Source: Paenibacillus bouchesdurhonensis (GTDB lineage: Bacteria > Bacillota > Bacilli > Paenibacillales > Paenibacillaceae). Taken from it: DNA of 64,000 nucleotides. A model generated the notes under the pieces. The model was not told the DNA's origin. It did not search any database and worked only from the letters and a program-made list of their open reading frames with translations. The position numbers and the translations under genes are program-made. Positions 8,146 through 16,298 of this stretch are shown piece after piece (position 1 is the first letter of the stretch; each line of letters opens with the position of its first letter). The DNA is taken from assembly GCF_900155685.1 (NCBI RefSeq), contig NZ_LT732547.1, positions 393,648 through 457,647 of the forward strand, read 5' to 3'.

Positions 8146-10062
8146 ATGAAGCAACGCATGATTTCGGCTTGGCAGCCGATCATCTACTGGCTCAAGCGCA
8201 GATCGATGCAGAGCCGTCTTGTCACCGCGTATATCGTAATCATTTTAATTCCAAGCATCATTATTTCCAACTATTTCTTCAATGAAATCAGTAAGACATA
8301 TACCCGAGATGCGTTGAAGCAAAGCCAGTTCATGCTGGAACTGGAGAAGTTCCATATCCAGAAGCAGATCGAGGTGATGGAGTCCGCTGCGCAAATTACA
8401 TTATTGGATCAGGAACTAATGGATTATTTGATGCTGGATGAAGAGCCGGGCATTGTCGATTTGCTGGAACTCACCCGGGGCACTTTTGCCGATTTCACCC
8501 GGATTCAATTCAATAATCCCAGTATTCTGCATTGGCGACTCTTCGGTAACAATCCTTTGATCCATGAAATATGGCCGATTGTGTTCCAGGAGAAGAGGAT
8601 TGAGAATGAAGCCTGGTTTGCCGAAGCGAAAGCTCTGGGCGGCACGGAAATGTGGGTATTCCAGGAGACCGATCGGGATATTATGAAGCGCTATACGTCG
8701 GAGCCGAGTGCCGACCAGCCGAAAGTGTCTCTGCTGCGGGAAATCAATAAGGGGGGCAGACATGTCGGCCTTATCAGCATCGATATGCTGCTCAAGGAAT
8801 TCTCTCCAAAGACGTTCGCGGGCATCGGGGATGTAGAATACCAGATGATGATCATGGATCGCAGCGGCGCGTTATTCATGGATGAGAGTCGGAACATTTC
8901 CGGGGACAATGGGGCGATGATCGGGGAAGTGCGCCGGCAATTCGTCCTACTGCAGCAGAGCGGCAAGGAAACAAGCGAATTCAAGATTAATGATCGCTCG
9001 TATTTGATCACGGCCTCTCCGGTGGAGCGGGTCGGAGCACATTTGATCAATGTGCTTTCCATGGAGGAGCCCTTAAACCATATTTCGCAATTGAAGAAGC
9101 AGATTATCGCGGCCAACATTGTTCTCATACTCGTGCTGTCGATTATTACGTATTTCCTGAACTCCATGATTCTAAAGGGCTTAAGGCGGTTGACGGACGC
9201 CATGAAAAAAGTGCGCAGGGGAGAACTCAACACAACGGCACCGCGCCTTGAGGGAAGCGGAGAGGTTGGAGAACTGGCGCATCACTTCAATAAATTGCTG
9301 CAGACGATCAACGAGCTGATCGCTCAGGGCGTGCGAAAGCAGGCGATTACGAAGGAAGCGGAGCTGCGTACGCTGTACAGCCAAATCGATTCGCATTTCC
9401 TGTATAACACGCTGGAGAACATTAAAATGCTCGCCGAGATCGAGAATCAGAGGACGATTTCCGATGTGCTGACTTCTCTGGGCGGAATGATGCGCTACAA
9501 CTTCAAATGGACAGGCGAATATGTAAAATTAAAGGATGAAATTCGCCATATCGAAAACTATATCGAAATTATGAATATTCGTTTTGACGAACCTGTCGTG
9601 TTGTCATTGGATATACCGGCTTATTTTATGGAGCTGGAGGTACTGAAAATGTCGCTGCAGCCACTCGTAGAGAATAGCGTTAAATATTCTTGGCCCGACG
9701 GGGGGAGTCAGGAACGGGAAATAAAGATTACGGTGAAGGACTGGGAGGATAGTGGAGTAGTCATCACAGTGGCTGATAATGGCATCGGCATTGATGAACT
9801 CCTTGTCAGCCGGATTAATGCCAGCATCGTGGCCGCCGGACTGCAGGAAAGGGAGCGGGTAGGCTTTGAGCGGAGCGGGGAGAAGACAGAAGGGATTGGA
9901 CTGAGGAACGTCCATGAACGGATATTGCTCTATTACGGTAAACCATATGGCCTGGAGGTTTTTAGCGTGCAGGGGCAATTTACCGAGGTTGTCATGAAAA
10001 TCCCGAAGGTGCTGCTAACAGGAGGGGGGATGGACATTGAGAAAGCTGTTGATCGTGGATGA
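8146..10062 (+). CDS. YesM-type sensor histidine kinase
   Basis: A 638-residue membrane kinase. One membrane segment lies near residues 22-44 and a second near 320-345; between them is an extracellular sensor region of about 270 residues, probably Cache-like. A HAMP domain follows, then a His_kinase family phospho-acceptor in SQIDSHFLYNTLENI (His417) and an ATPase domain with the N-box LVENSVKY and GIGLRNVHER. ATG 8146 is preferred because AGGAAG (8132-8137) is eight bases upstream; a GTG at 8137 would overlap that site. The 3' end overlaps the response regulator by 26 bases, so the two are translationally coupled. Such pairs normally sense an extracellular sugar and switch on the neighbouring ABC and hydrolase genes. 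Confidence 0.93.
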   Translation: MKQRMISAWQPIIYWLKRRSMQSRLVTAYIVIILIPSIIISNYFFNEISKTYTRDALKQSQFMLELEKFHIQKQIEVMESAAQITLLDQELMDYLMLDEEPGIVDLLELTRGTFADFTRIQFNNPSILHWRLFGNNPLIHEIWPIVFQEKRIENEAWFAEAKALGGTEMWVFQETDRDIMKRYTSEPSADQPKVSLLREINKGGRHVGLISIDMLLKEFSPKTFAGIGDVEYQMMIMDRSGALFMDESRNISGDNGAMIGEVRRQFVLLQQSGKETSEFKINDRSYLITASPVERVGAHLINVLSMEEPLNHISQLKKQIIAANIVLILVLSIITYFLNSMILKGLRRLTDAMKKVRRGELNTTAPRLEGSGEVGELAHHFNKLLQTINELIAQGVRKQAITKEAELRTLYSQIDSHFLYNTLENIKMLAEIENQRTISDVLTSLGGMMRYNFKWTGEYVKLKDEIRHIENYIEIMNIRFDEPVVLSLDIPAYFMELEVLKMSLQPLVENSVKYSWPDGGSQEREIKITVKDWEDSGVVITVADNGIGIDELLVSRINASIVAAGLQERERVGFERSGEKTEGIGLRNVHERILLYYGKPYGLEVFSVQGQFTEVVMKIPKVLLTGGGMDIEKAVDRG

Positions 10063-11635
10063 CGAGAAGAATATCCGGTTAGGGTTAAAAATGATGATTG
10101 AGCGTGAATTTCCAGATACCTATGCCATTATGACAGCTACCCAGGGGGAAGAAGCCCTTGCCATGTATCGGAGCCAAGGTGCTGATATCGTTATTACGGA
10201 TATTCGCATGCCGGTTATGGATGGCATTGTCTTGATTGAGAAGCTGAGTGATATAGCTTTAACTGAGGAGCATCGTCCCAAGCTGAACATTATCATTCTG
10301 AGCGGCTATGAGGACTTCGAATATGCGAGGGCGGCGATAAAATATCAGGCTAAGGAATATTTGCTGAAGCCGATTCGGCGGGATGAGCTGTTTGTGGCGT
10401 TGCGCAAATGCGAAGCGGAGCTTAACAAGCATTCCCAGGTAGCCAGGGTGATTGCCGGAGCCGAATCTTACCGCTTGAAGCTGCAATCCAGCCGTTTGCA
10501 GGAGTTGGTGCTGCAAACGCAGTTGTCCGATCTGGAGCGGCAGGAGCTGGAGCGGGAAATTGATTTTTCGAGCTATGCGCTTCCTTTTACTATAGCCGTA
10601 GCATCTTATAAGTACGAGGACGGCCAAGAGATGAAGCGCGGAGAATTGATGGCGCTCGTGGAGCAACTGCTTCAATGCGGGGATGGCCATGTATTGAACG
10701 CGACTTTCCATGATCGCGAGGGCAGGGTGGTGCTCATCGGCAGCTCTGGCGAGAAATTTGCCGAACTGGCTCGGATAGCGGAGAGCAAAGGCTTGAATGG
10801 CATGCTGTTCGGAGTAAGCGAGGAAGGGGAGCGTCTTGACGATATCCATACATGCTACAGCCAGGCGCTTCAAGCTTTGCAGTATTCTTTTATTTATCCT
10901 CAAATACAATTGATTAGATATCGAGACATCCAAGAGCAACGGCTGGTGTATGCCGTACCGGAGGAGGACATTCGCAAGCTTGGCAACATACTTGGCACGA
11001 ACCGGGAGAAGGAGATCAGCCCCTTGCTGCATGCTATTTTCCACAGCGATCAGTTGGCCGAGCTGGATATTCATTATATTGAACGGATCAGCCAACGGAT
11101 TAATGAGCAGGTGCTCGACGAAGTATTTCGCGTTTATGGCGAGGCGTCCGTGGAGGTGCTCAAGCTGTACCGCAAGGTTGGTACGATGAGCAGATTCCGC
11201 CACTTTCACGATTACTTCAGATCATTGGAGCAGTTATTGTTTAGTCTGCATGAGTATATCAAAGGTATTCGTTCCGCTCATTCCGAGCACGGCGATATGA
11301 AGGAAGCGGTAGCCTATATCGAAGATAATTTTCACCGCTCCCTGAATATGGCGATCGTCAGCAATCACGTGTCATTGAATTATTCATACTTTAGCGAGGC
11401 ATTTAAAGCCTATACTGGAGAGAGCTTCGTAGTGTATTTGAAAAAGGCAAGAATCCGCAAGGCCAAGCAATTGATGCATGACCAAACGCTCAAACTTGCG
11501 GATATCGGGACAGCGGTAGGCTTCGAGAACACGAAGCAATTCTCTCGCGTGTTTAAGGAATTGGAGGGGATATCCCCGTTTGAGTACCGGACGAAACTGC
11601 TGGCTAGCCAGGATCAGCCGCATTGTGAGGCGTAA
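10037..11635 (+). CDS. YesN-type AraC-family response regulator
   Basis: A 532-residue regulator that starts at TTG 10037, seven to eight bases after AGGAGGGG. Residues 1-125 are a receiver domain with the phospho-acceptor Asp55 in DIVITDIRMPVMDG. A central region of about 250 residues of the YesN type follows. The last 100 residues are a double helix-turn-helix AraC domain ending in the usual VGFENTKQFSRVFKELEGISPFEYR. It pairs with the kinase at 8146. A plausible target is the direct-repeat region at 1885-1969 upstream of the GH30 promoter. Confidence 0.93.
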   Translation: MRKLLIVDDEKNIRLGLKMMIEREFPDTYAIMTATQGEEALAMYRSQGADIVITDIRMPVMDGIVLIEKLSDIALTEEHRPKLNIIILSGYEDFEYARAAIKYQAKEYLLKPIRRDELFVALRKCEAELNKHSQVARVIAGAESYRLKLQSSRLQELVLQTQLSDLERQELEREIDFSSYALPFTIAVASYKYEDGQEMKRGELMALVEQLLQCGDGHVLNATFHDREGRVVLIGSSGEKFAELARIAESKGLNGMLFGVSEEGERLDDIHTCYSQALQALQYSFIYPQIQLIRYRDIQEQRLVYAVPEEDIRKLGNILGTNREKEISPLLHAIFHSDQLAELDIHYIERISQRINEQVLDEVFRVYGEASVEVLKLYRKVGTMSRFRHFHDYFRSLEQLLFSLHEYIKGIRSAHSEHGDMKEAVAYIEDNFHRSLNMAIVSNHVSLNYSYFSEAFKAYTGESFVVYLKKARIRKAKQLMHDQTLKLADIGTAVGFENTKQFSRVFKELEGISPFEYRTKLLASQDQPHCEA

Positions 11636-11724
11636 GATGCGAATGATAGGTTAGAGCATTGGCATAGCATAAGAGGCTGCGGTATACATACATCGATTGT
11701 CGTACGTCGGATGATTTATCGAGC

Positions 11725-12561
11725 CTATTTTGAGGGTAAGCGGGCTGCGGCCTTTTTTATAATGTCTGATATCTGAACTTCATGCTTGTACATGTTCTGC
11801 TTATGAGTGAGAACCTGTTTTGACAGATTGCTTAGCCGATTCAGCGTATTTTCAGCTCGGCCGGCATCTTTGTTTTTAAGAGCTGTCTTAAAATTTTTCC
11901 ACTCGGTAGTTATGCTCTTGTTCTTACTGCTAATCGCGCTTCGCTCGGCTTTAAGTTTAATTTTGACAGCATCGATTTGGGATAATACGCTTCGAAGCTC
12001 TTTCGCTTTTCTCGTTTTTTCGCTTTTTGCCGTCTTTAGCTCGGCCTCTCTGTTACGGATGTGAAGACGGGCAAGATCGATCGCTGGTTTCATGGCATCG
12101 GCTTTTTGTTTTAGTGTTTTGTATAGGCTCTTGTCTTTCAATGATTTAACGGCTGCGGCTTGCTTGTTCAAAGAGCTGTGCAAGTCGAGCAGCGGCTGCA
12201 GCTTGCTTCTTGCAGCCTTGGCTTGATTGTCCAGCTTGAGGACTTTGTCGGCGTCCAGATTCGTGATCTGCTTACGGACTTCAGTAAGCCGCGTCTCATT
12301 GCTCAGCCGTAGGCTCGTGGTTTTGGCATCCTGGGCATTCATCTGCTTCTGCAAAGCCGCAAGATCGTTGTATTGCTTAATTAGCCGGGTCTTTGTGTTA
12401 CCGCCTGCAGCTTCCGCTGTTTTCTCTAGGGAAGATTTCACAGAATCAGTGAATTCCATCGCGGCATCTGCTGGGGGCAACGGAGCGATATAACCCTGGA
12501 TGAGCACTCCAACGATGAGCAAAATCAAACACCGCAAAACTTTGTTACTGCGTAATACCAT
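11725..12561 (-). CDS. exported coiled-coil protein of unknown function
   Basis: A 278-residue protein I do not recognise. A signal peptide is clear (LRCLILLIVGVLIQGYIAP then PADA, cleavage near residue 33), with no lipobox Cys and no later membrane segment. The mature part is almost entirely Lys/Ala/Leu-rich helix with heptad-like patterning, as in surface coiled-coil proteins. AAGGAG lies 11 bases before the ATG. The gene stands alone on the minus strand and is preceded by its own promoter and a strong terminator hairpin inside the leader (see 12602-12652), which points to transcription attenuation. It could be a cell-wall-associated spacer or scaffold protein, but nothing in the sequence proves this. 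Confidence 0.75.
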   Translation of the reverse strand: MVLRSNKVLRCLILLIVGVLIQGYIAPLPPADAAMEFTDSVKSSLEKTAEAAGGNTKTRLIKQYNDLAALQKQMNAQDAKTTSLRLSNETRLTEVRKQITNLDADKVLKLDNQAKAARSKLQPLLDLHSSLNKQAAAVKSLKDKSLYKTLKQKADAMKPAIDLARLHIRNREAELKTAKSEKTRKAKELRSVLSQIDAVKIKLKAERSAISSKNKSITTEWKNFKTALKNKDAGRAENTLNRLSNLSKQVLTHKQNMYKHEVQISDIIKKAAARLPSK

Positions 12562-12601
12562 TCTACCTTCATCTCCTTCTTCACCGAATCATGATTACGA
12601 C

Positions 12602-12652
12602 AAAAAAAGCACCTGCAAGAATAGGCGCTGGCGCCTGCTCTTACGGGTGCTT
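12602..12652 (-). terminator. intrinsic terminator inside the leader of the coiled-coil gene (attenuator candidate)
   Basis: On the minus strand AAGCACC ... GGTGCTT closes a long hairpin containing an inner GTAAGA/TCTTGC pairing and a tip AGGCG-CCAG-CGCCT, followed by seven T. It lies between the promoter at 12718-12689 and the start codon at 12561, so it can only end transcripts that would otherwise enter that gene, or define a leader RNA of about 80-90 bases. On the plus strand there is no T-run. Confidence 0.75.
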
Positions 12653-12688
12653 CCGTCGTAAGCTGTTTCTAAAAAATTATTTCTGTCC

Positions 12689-12718
12689 AATATACACGAT
12701 ACAGGCAGTAAATGTCAA
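12689..12718 (-). promoter_or_regulatory. promoter of the attenuated leader and coiled-coil gene
   Basis: Minus strand TTGACA (12718-12713, perfect -35) and TATATT (12694-12689) with an 18-base spacer. Transcription would start near 12682 and meet the terminator hairpin after about 30 bases of leader. Confidence 0.65.
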
Positions 12719-12774
12719 CAAGCACTTACTACCGTCGCTCAAATATTTAATAATTAGATACCGGAGGAGCGATT

Positions 12775-12927
12775 CTAGTGATTCATCTCAGCGACAGTAT
12801 GCCGCATATACTCCAGCTTACGTAAAATCTCCTTCTGCCACTTCACGTCGCCCAGCCGTGCGGCGAGATTAAGCAAATCCAGGTAATCATCGACTTGAAG
12901 GGACGCTTTGCGTGCTGATAGATTCAT
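12775..12927 (-). CDS. 50-residue protein of unknown function, Fur-box controlled
   Basis: A short gene starting MNLSARKASLQ, with AAGGAG ten bases before the ATG. The frame is open further upstream to 13134, but that extension has no ribosome site and crosses the promoter and Fur box, so the short form is preferred. The product is predicted to be helical, rich in Leu, Lys and Arg, without signal peptide, membrane segment or cysteine. I do not recognise the family. It is read away from the focA-like gene, and its promoter is overlapped by a near-perfect Fur box, so iron-repressed expression is expected by inference. Confidence 0.65.
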   Translation of the reverse strand: MNLSARKASLQVDDYLDLLNLAARLGDVKWQKEILRKLEYMRHTVAEMNH

Positions 12928-12987
12928 ATCCGTTACTCTCCTTATGTTAGCATAAATCATATTGTGATCATGAAATACCGATAAAAC

Positions 12988-13006
12988 AATAATGATAATC
13001 ATTATC
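12988..13006. promoter_or_regulatory. Fur box
   Basis: The 19 bases match the classical Fur consensus GATAATGATAATCATTATC at 18 positions, differing only in the first base. It overlaps the -10 box and start of the minus-strand promoter at 13032-13004. It is 158 bases from the focA-like start on the other side. Confidence 0.75.
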
Positions 13007-13032
13007 ATATACTCTATTCTCATTATGCACAA
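13004..13032 (-). promoter_or_regulatory. promoter of the 50-residue gene
   Basis: Minus strand TTGTGC (13032-13027) and TATGAT (13009-13004) are separated by 17 bases. The Fur box covers the -10 box and the first transcribed bases. Confidence 0.55.
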
Positions 13033-13163
13033 TTGTTCAACAAAAGTAAATAAGCTGGCAAGTTTATATGATATAAAAAGGAATCTGTCTGTCATCCAGT
13101 CATTGCCTTGACAATGGTCAGGATATATGGACAATGAGTAGATATCATTATTCGGGAGGCGCT

Positions 13164-13997
13164 ATGGAAACAGAATCGCTATACAAAGTGGAGGAGCTGG
13201 CTCTTAAGAAGCACCATATCTTCAAGCAGAACCCGCTCCATTACATCGCAAGATCCATGCTCGCCAGCATGTTTATCGGATTTGGAGTCATCGTTGCTTT
13301 TAAGACGGGCAACTTCTTCTATTTAGAGCATTCTCCGCTCACTTATCCGATGGCAGCCATCACGTTTGGTGCGGCTATTATTTTGATCGCATACGGCGGC
13401 GGGGATCTTTTTACCGGAAATACGTTCTATTATACGTATGCGGCTTTAAGGAAGCGATTAAAGTGGATTGAAGCTGTGAAGCTGTGGGTACTCAGCTACA
13501 CCGGAAATATTCTGGGTGCTGCAGCTTTTGCGCTTCTGATCTTTTTGACAGGGCTATTCACGGATGCTTCGGTAAATAGTTTCTTGCTCAATGTGGTAGA
13601 ACAGAAAATGACGACGTCCACGTCTGAATTGTTCTTTCGGGCTATTCTATGTAACTGGCTAGTTTGCCTCGCATTCTTTATCCCCATGTCTTTAAAAGGC
13701 GATGGAGCAAAAATGTTCGCGATGATGCTGTTCGTGTTTTGCTTTTTTATTTCGGGATATGAGCATAGCATAGCCAATATGTGTACCTTCGCGATTGCGC
13801 TCGTGTTGAACCATCCAGGTACGATTTCATTCGCAGGCGTGCTGCATAATTTGATTCCGGTGACGATTGGCAATTTGATCGGAGGCATTATATTTATGGG
13901 CTTCATGTATTACTACGTGAATAAACCATATTTAGACGCAGAGGATCAAGAGAAGCTGTTGATGAATAGCGCGCAAGACATTAAAAAGAAGAAGTAA
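13164..13997 (+). CDS. formate/nitrite transporter family channel (FocA/NirC-like)
   Basis: A 277-residue protein of the FNT family, pentameric membrane channels for small monovalent anions such as formate or nitrite. Six membrane segments are visible from about residue 30 to 255. Family hallmarks include NWLVCLAFFIPMSLKGDGAKM and GYEHSIANMCTF. The C-terminus is a charged tail ending in lysines. ATG 13164 is preferred because GGGAGG sits five bases upstream; an in-frame start at 13134 lacks one. The gene is single, diverges from the Fur-box gene and ends at a two-way terminator. Which anion it carries cannot be decided from sequence. Confidence 0.9.
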   Translation: METESLYKVEELALKKHHIFKQNPLHYIARSMLASMFIGFGVIVAFKTGNFFYLEHSPLTYPMAAITFGAAIILIAYGGGDLFTGNTFYYTYAALRKRLKWIEAVKLWVLSYTGNILGAAAFALLIFLTGLFTDASVNSFLLNVVEQKMTTSTSELFFRAILCNWLVCLAFFIPMSLKGDGAKMFAMMLFVFCFFISGYEHSIANMCTFAIALVLNHPGTISFAGVLHNLIPVTIGNLIGGIIFMGFMYYYVNKPYLDAEDQEKLLMNSAQDIKKKK

Positions 13998-14015
13998 TGG
14001 CTGAGAAAATAAAAG

Positions 14016-14064
14016 AAACCGGCTGAACCCCCCTGATGGCGGAGGATTCGGCCGGTTTTATTTT
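14016..14064. terminator. bidirectional intrinsic terminator
   Basis: AAACCGGC...GCCGGTTT closes a stem that continues TGAA/TTCG, followed on the plus strand by TTTTATTTTG and on the minus strand by TTTCTTTTATTTTC. It serves both the focA-like gene and the converging CoA-disulfide-reductase gene. Confidence 0.85.
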
Positions 14065-14092
14065 GTCTTCTGACGACTTGTGGCAGGAACCA

Positions 14093-15748
14093 TTACTGCC
14101 CTGGTTTATAATGGTGCATTTGATAAGTCACAAAGCCGCCCGTCAGGTTCCGGGTACGGAAGTCATTTTGATTCAGTATGCGCGATGCCGTATATCCGCG
14201 AAGACCAACCTGGCAGTAGACCCAGATTTCCTTGCTTGCATCCAGCTCGTCTAGACGATGACGCAGCTCATCGATGGGAATGTTGATAGAGCCGGGAATA
14301 TGCCCGCGCGCGTGCTCGGCAGCTGTTCTTACATCGACTAGTTGGGTGCTGTCCGTATCCCGCTCTTCCAGTTCTCTCGGAAGAAAAACATGCGTTTTCC
14401 CGGTCAGCACGTTCTCGGCTGCATAACCCGCCATATTGACCGGATCCTTCGCGGAAGAATAAGGAGGTGCATAGGTTAGCTCAAGCTCGGTCAGATCCGT
14501 GATGCTGCCTTTAAAGCGAATGGCCGAGGCTAGAACATCGAGCCGTTTGTCTACGCCGCCTTTGCCGACAGCCTGGGCTCCGAGCACCTCTCCTGCAGGG
14601 CTGAACAACAGCTTGATGGTCATTGGCGAAGCGCCTGGATAATAGGTGGCGTGGGAGCTTGGATGCACATATATGGCATGGTACGGCGTGCCAAGGCGCT
14701 CCAGCGTCTTCTCGTTATTGCCGGTAGACGCTCCGGTTAGATCGAACACTTTAATAACGGAAGTGCCTTGCGCTCCTTTATATGTCGTTCCCAGCCCGCA
14801 GATATTATCCGCAGCAATCCTTCCTTGTTTATTAGCCGGGCCGGCGAGAGGAACCGCCGTTTGTGTGCCGCTCACGAAATCGGTAATTTGAGTGGCATCG
14901 CCTACGGCATAAACGCTCTCCAGATTTGTCTTCATATATTCATCAACCACGATATGTCCTTTCGGGCCGAGAGCGATGCCGCTGGATTGCAGGAAGCGAG
15001 TATCCGGGGCTACGCCGATTGCCAAAATGACGAGGCCTGCTTGGATTTCTGCGCCGCTGGCGAGCGTGACCTTTACCTCGCCTTCTGCGTCCTCGAAGGC
15101 AGTGACGCTATCGCCAAGGCGCAGCTTCACGCCGTGCTGCTCCATTTCTTTAGCCAAAATATTAGCCATTTCTCCGTCAAATGGAGCTAGAATTTGCTGG
15201 CCAGCCTCCACAAGGGTGACGTCCAGACCAATCTCCCGCAAATTCTCCGCCATTTCAACACCGATAAATCCACCGCCGATGACGATGGCAGAGCGTCGAC
15301 CTGCCTCCGTCACCTGCTCTTTAATTCGATCGGTGTCCGGAATATTACGCAGCGTAAAGATTTGCGGGTGCTCAATGCCTGGCAGTGCAGGACGGATGGG
15401 TCTGGCTCCAGGCGATAGAATGACGGCATCATAGGATTCCTCGTATTCTCCGCGCTCCTCGCTGCGAACCATCACCGTGCGCGCTGCCGGATCGAGGGAG
15501 ATGACCTCGCTCCCCGTCCGTACATCGATATTGAAACGTTGACGCATGGCTTCCGGTGTCTGTACAATCAGCTTCGAGCGCTCTTTGATCGTATCGCCAA
15601 TATAATAAGGCAGACCGCAATTGGCAAAAGAAATGTACGGATCGCGTTCGAACAGCACGATATGAGCCTCTTCATCCAGGCGACGGAGCCGGGCGGCTGC
15701 GGAGGCGCCTCCCGCTACACCGCCAACAATCAAAATTTTTCTCTTCAT
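14093..15748 (-). CDS. cdr: CoA-disulfide reductase / persulfide reductase with C-terminal rhodanese domain
   Basis: A 551-residue flavoprotein. The N-terminal FAD site (GGVAGGASAAARLRR) and single redox cysteine Cys44 in SFANCGLPYYIG mark the CoA-disulfide reductase / NADH oxidase class. A second dinucleotide site lies at GGGFIGVEMAENL, and a dimerisation domain covers about 330-450. Residues about 465-551 form a rhodanese domain with active Cys512 in VYCQVGLRG. Fusion proteins of this layout reduce CoA-disulfide, CoA-persulfide or polysulfide with NAD(P)H in the cytoplasm. GGGAGG precedes the ATG, which overlaps the stop of the upstream ArsR gene (ATGA), showing one operon. Exact substrate preference is not decided by sequence. 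Confidence 0.93.
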   Translation of the reverse strand: MKRKILIVGGVAGGASAAARLRRLDEEAHIVLFERDPYISFANCGLPYYIGDTIKERSKLIVQTPEAMRQRFNIDVRTGSEVISLDPAARTVMVRSEERGEYEESYDAVILSPGARPIRPALPGIEHPQIFTLRNIPDTDRIKEQVTEAGRRSAIVIGGGFIGVEMAENLREIGLDVTLVEAGQQILAPFDGEMANILAKEMEQHGVKLRLGDSVTAFEDAEGEVKVTLASGAEIQAGLVILAIGVAPDTRFLQSSGIALGPKGHIVVDEYMKTNLESVYAVGDATQITDFVSGTQTAVPLAGPANKQGRIAADNICGLGTTYKGAQGTSVIKVFDLTGASTGNNEKTLERLGTPYHAIYVHPSSHATYYPGASPMTIKLLFSPAGEVLGAQAVGKGGVDKRLDVLASAIRFKGSITDLTELELTYAPPYSSAKDPVNMAGYAAENVLTGKTHVFLPRELEERDTDSTQLVDVRTAAEHARGHIPGSINIPIDELRHRLDELDASKEIWVYCQVGLRGYTASRILNQNDFRTRNLTGGFVTYQMHHYKPGQ

Positions 15749-16035
15749 GATGATTCCTCCCTGAATATAGTTAGTATTAGCTGCTTAACCATCTCATTCT
15801 CAATTGTGTAATGAATTTCATGTCTTTGGCGTTGTGCCTTTACGATTCCGCTCGTTCTCAGCTTCTGGAGATGTTGCGAGACCGTAGATTGTGGGATTTC
15901 CAGACAATCCTGCATGTAAGTGACATTGCAAGGGCCATTCCTCAGCAGCCCGCGGACGATGCAAAGGCGAACGGGATGAGCCAGCGCTTTAAGCATTTCA
16001 GCAGCTTCTTCGTAAGCATTGAAGTTATTGTCCAT
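15745..16035 (-). CDS. ArsR-family transcriptional repressor
   Basis: A 96-residue winged-helix protein with the recognition helix in IPQSTVSQHLQKLRTSGIV. It has three cysteines, Cys25, Cys36 and Cys44, but not the ELCVCDL metal motif of arsenic or cadmium sensors. It overlaps the downstream reductase by four bases, so it most likely controls that operon. A thiol or persulfide signal would fit the enzyme, by analogy with redox-sensing ArsR proteins; this is inference. AT-rich repeated dyads immediately upstream are the probable operator. Confidence 0.9.
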   Translation of the reverse strand: MDNNFNAYEEAAEMLKALAHPVRLCIVRGLLRNGPCNVTYMQDCLEIPQSTVSQHLQKLRTSGIVKAQRQRHEIHYTIENEMVKQLILTIFREESS

Positions 16036-16047
16036 AAGGAACCTCCG

Positions 16048-16101
16048 ATATCGGTAATATCATAATATCGTAATATTACAATATTACAATATTAATTGCA
16101 A
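16048..16101 (-). promoter_or_regulatory. promoter and repeated operator of the ArsR-cdr operon
   Basis: Minus strand TTGCAA (16101-16096) and TAATAT (16078-16073) are spaced by 17 bases. The region is built from repeated words ATATTAC / TAATATC, four to five copies at 8-10 base spacing, overlapping the spacer, the -10 box and the first transcribed bases. Such dyads are typical autoregulation sites of ArsR proteins. Confidence 0.6.
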
Positions 16102-16298
16102 GTCTGTGATAAGTCGCACAGGAACTAGAGAAAAGGATAGGTAAAAATTACTCCTTGTTCCAGATATCATATGTTAATATTAGACAATATAGGGAGAAAC
16201 TCCACTCGGATAATAACTACAGCTCAATTTTCCCACTATATTTCCTCTCCTTGTAGTAGTTAATAGACACTTTATGCAGCATAAAAGGAGGAGCCCGG

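Noticed and set aside
12591..12872. Plus-strand 93-codon frame
   Set aside because: Covers the antisense side of the attenuator hairpin and the small gene, with no ribosome site.
12928..13134. Upstream extension of the 50-residue gene
   Set aside because: Crosses the Fur box and promoter and has no ribosome site; the short form has AAGGAG.
16102..16298. Possible cyclic-di-GMP riboswitch before the PAS-GGDEF-EAL gene
   Set aside because: A TAACTAC/GTAGTTA dyad is present, but the conserved words of known cyclic-di-GMP riboswitches are not.
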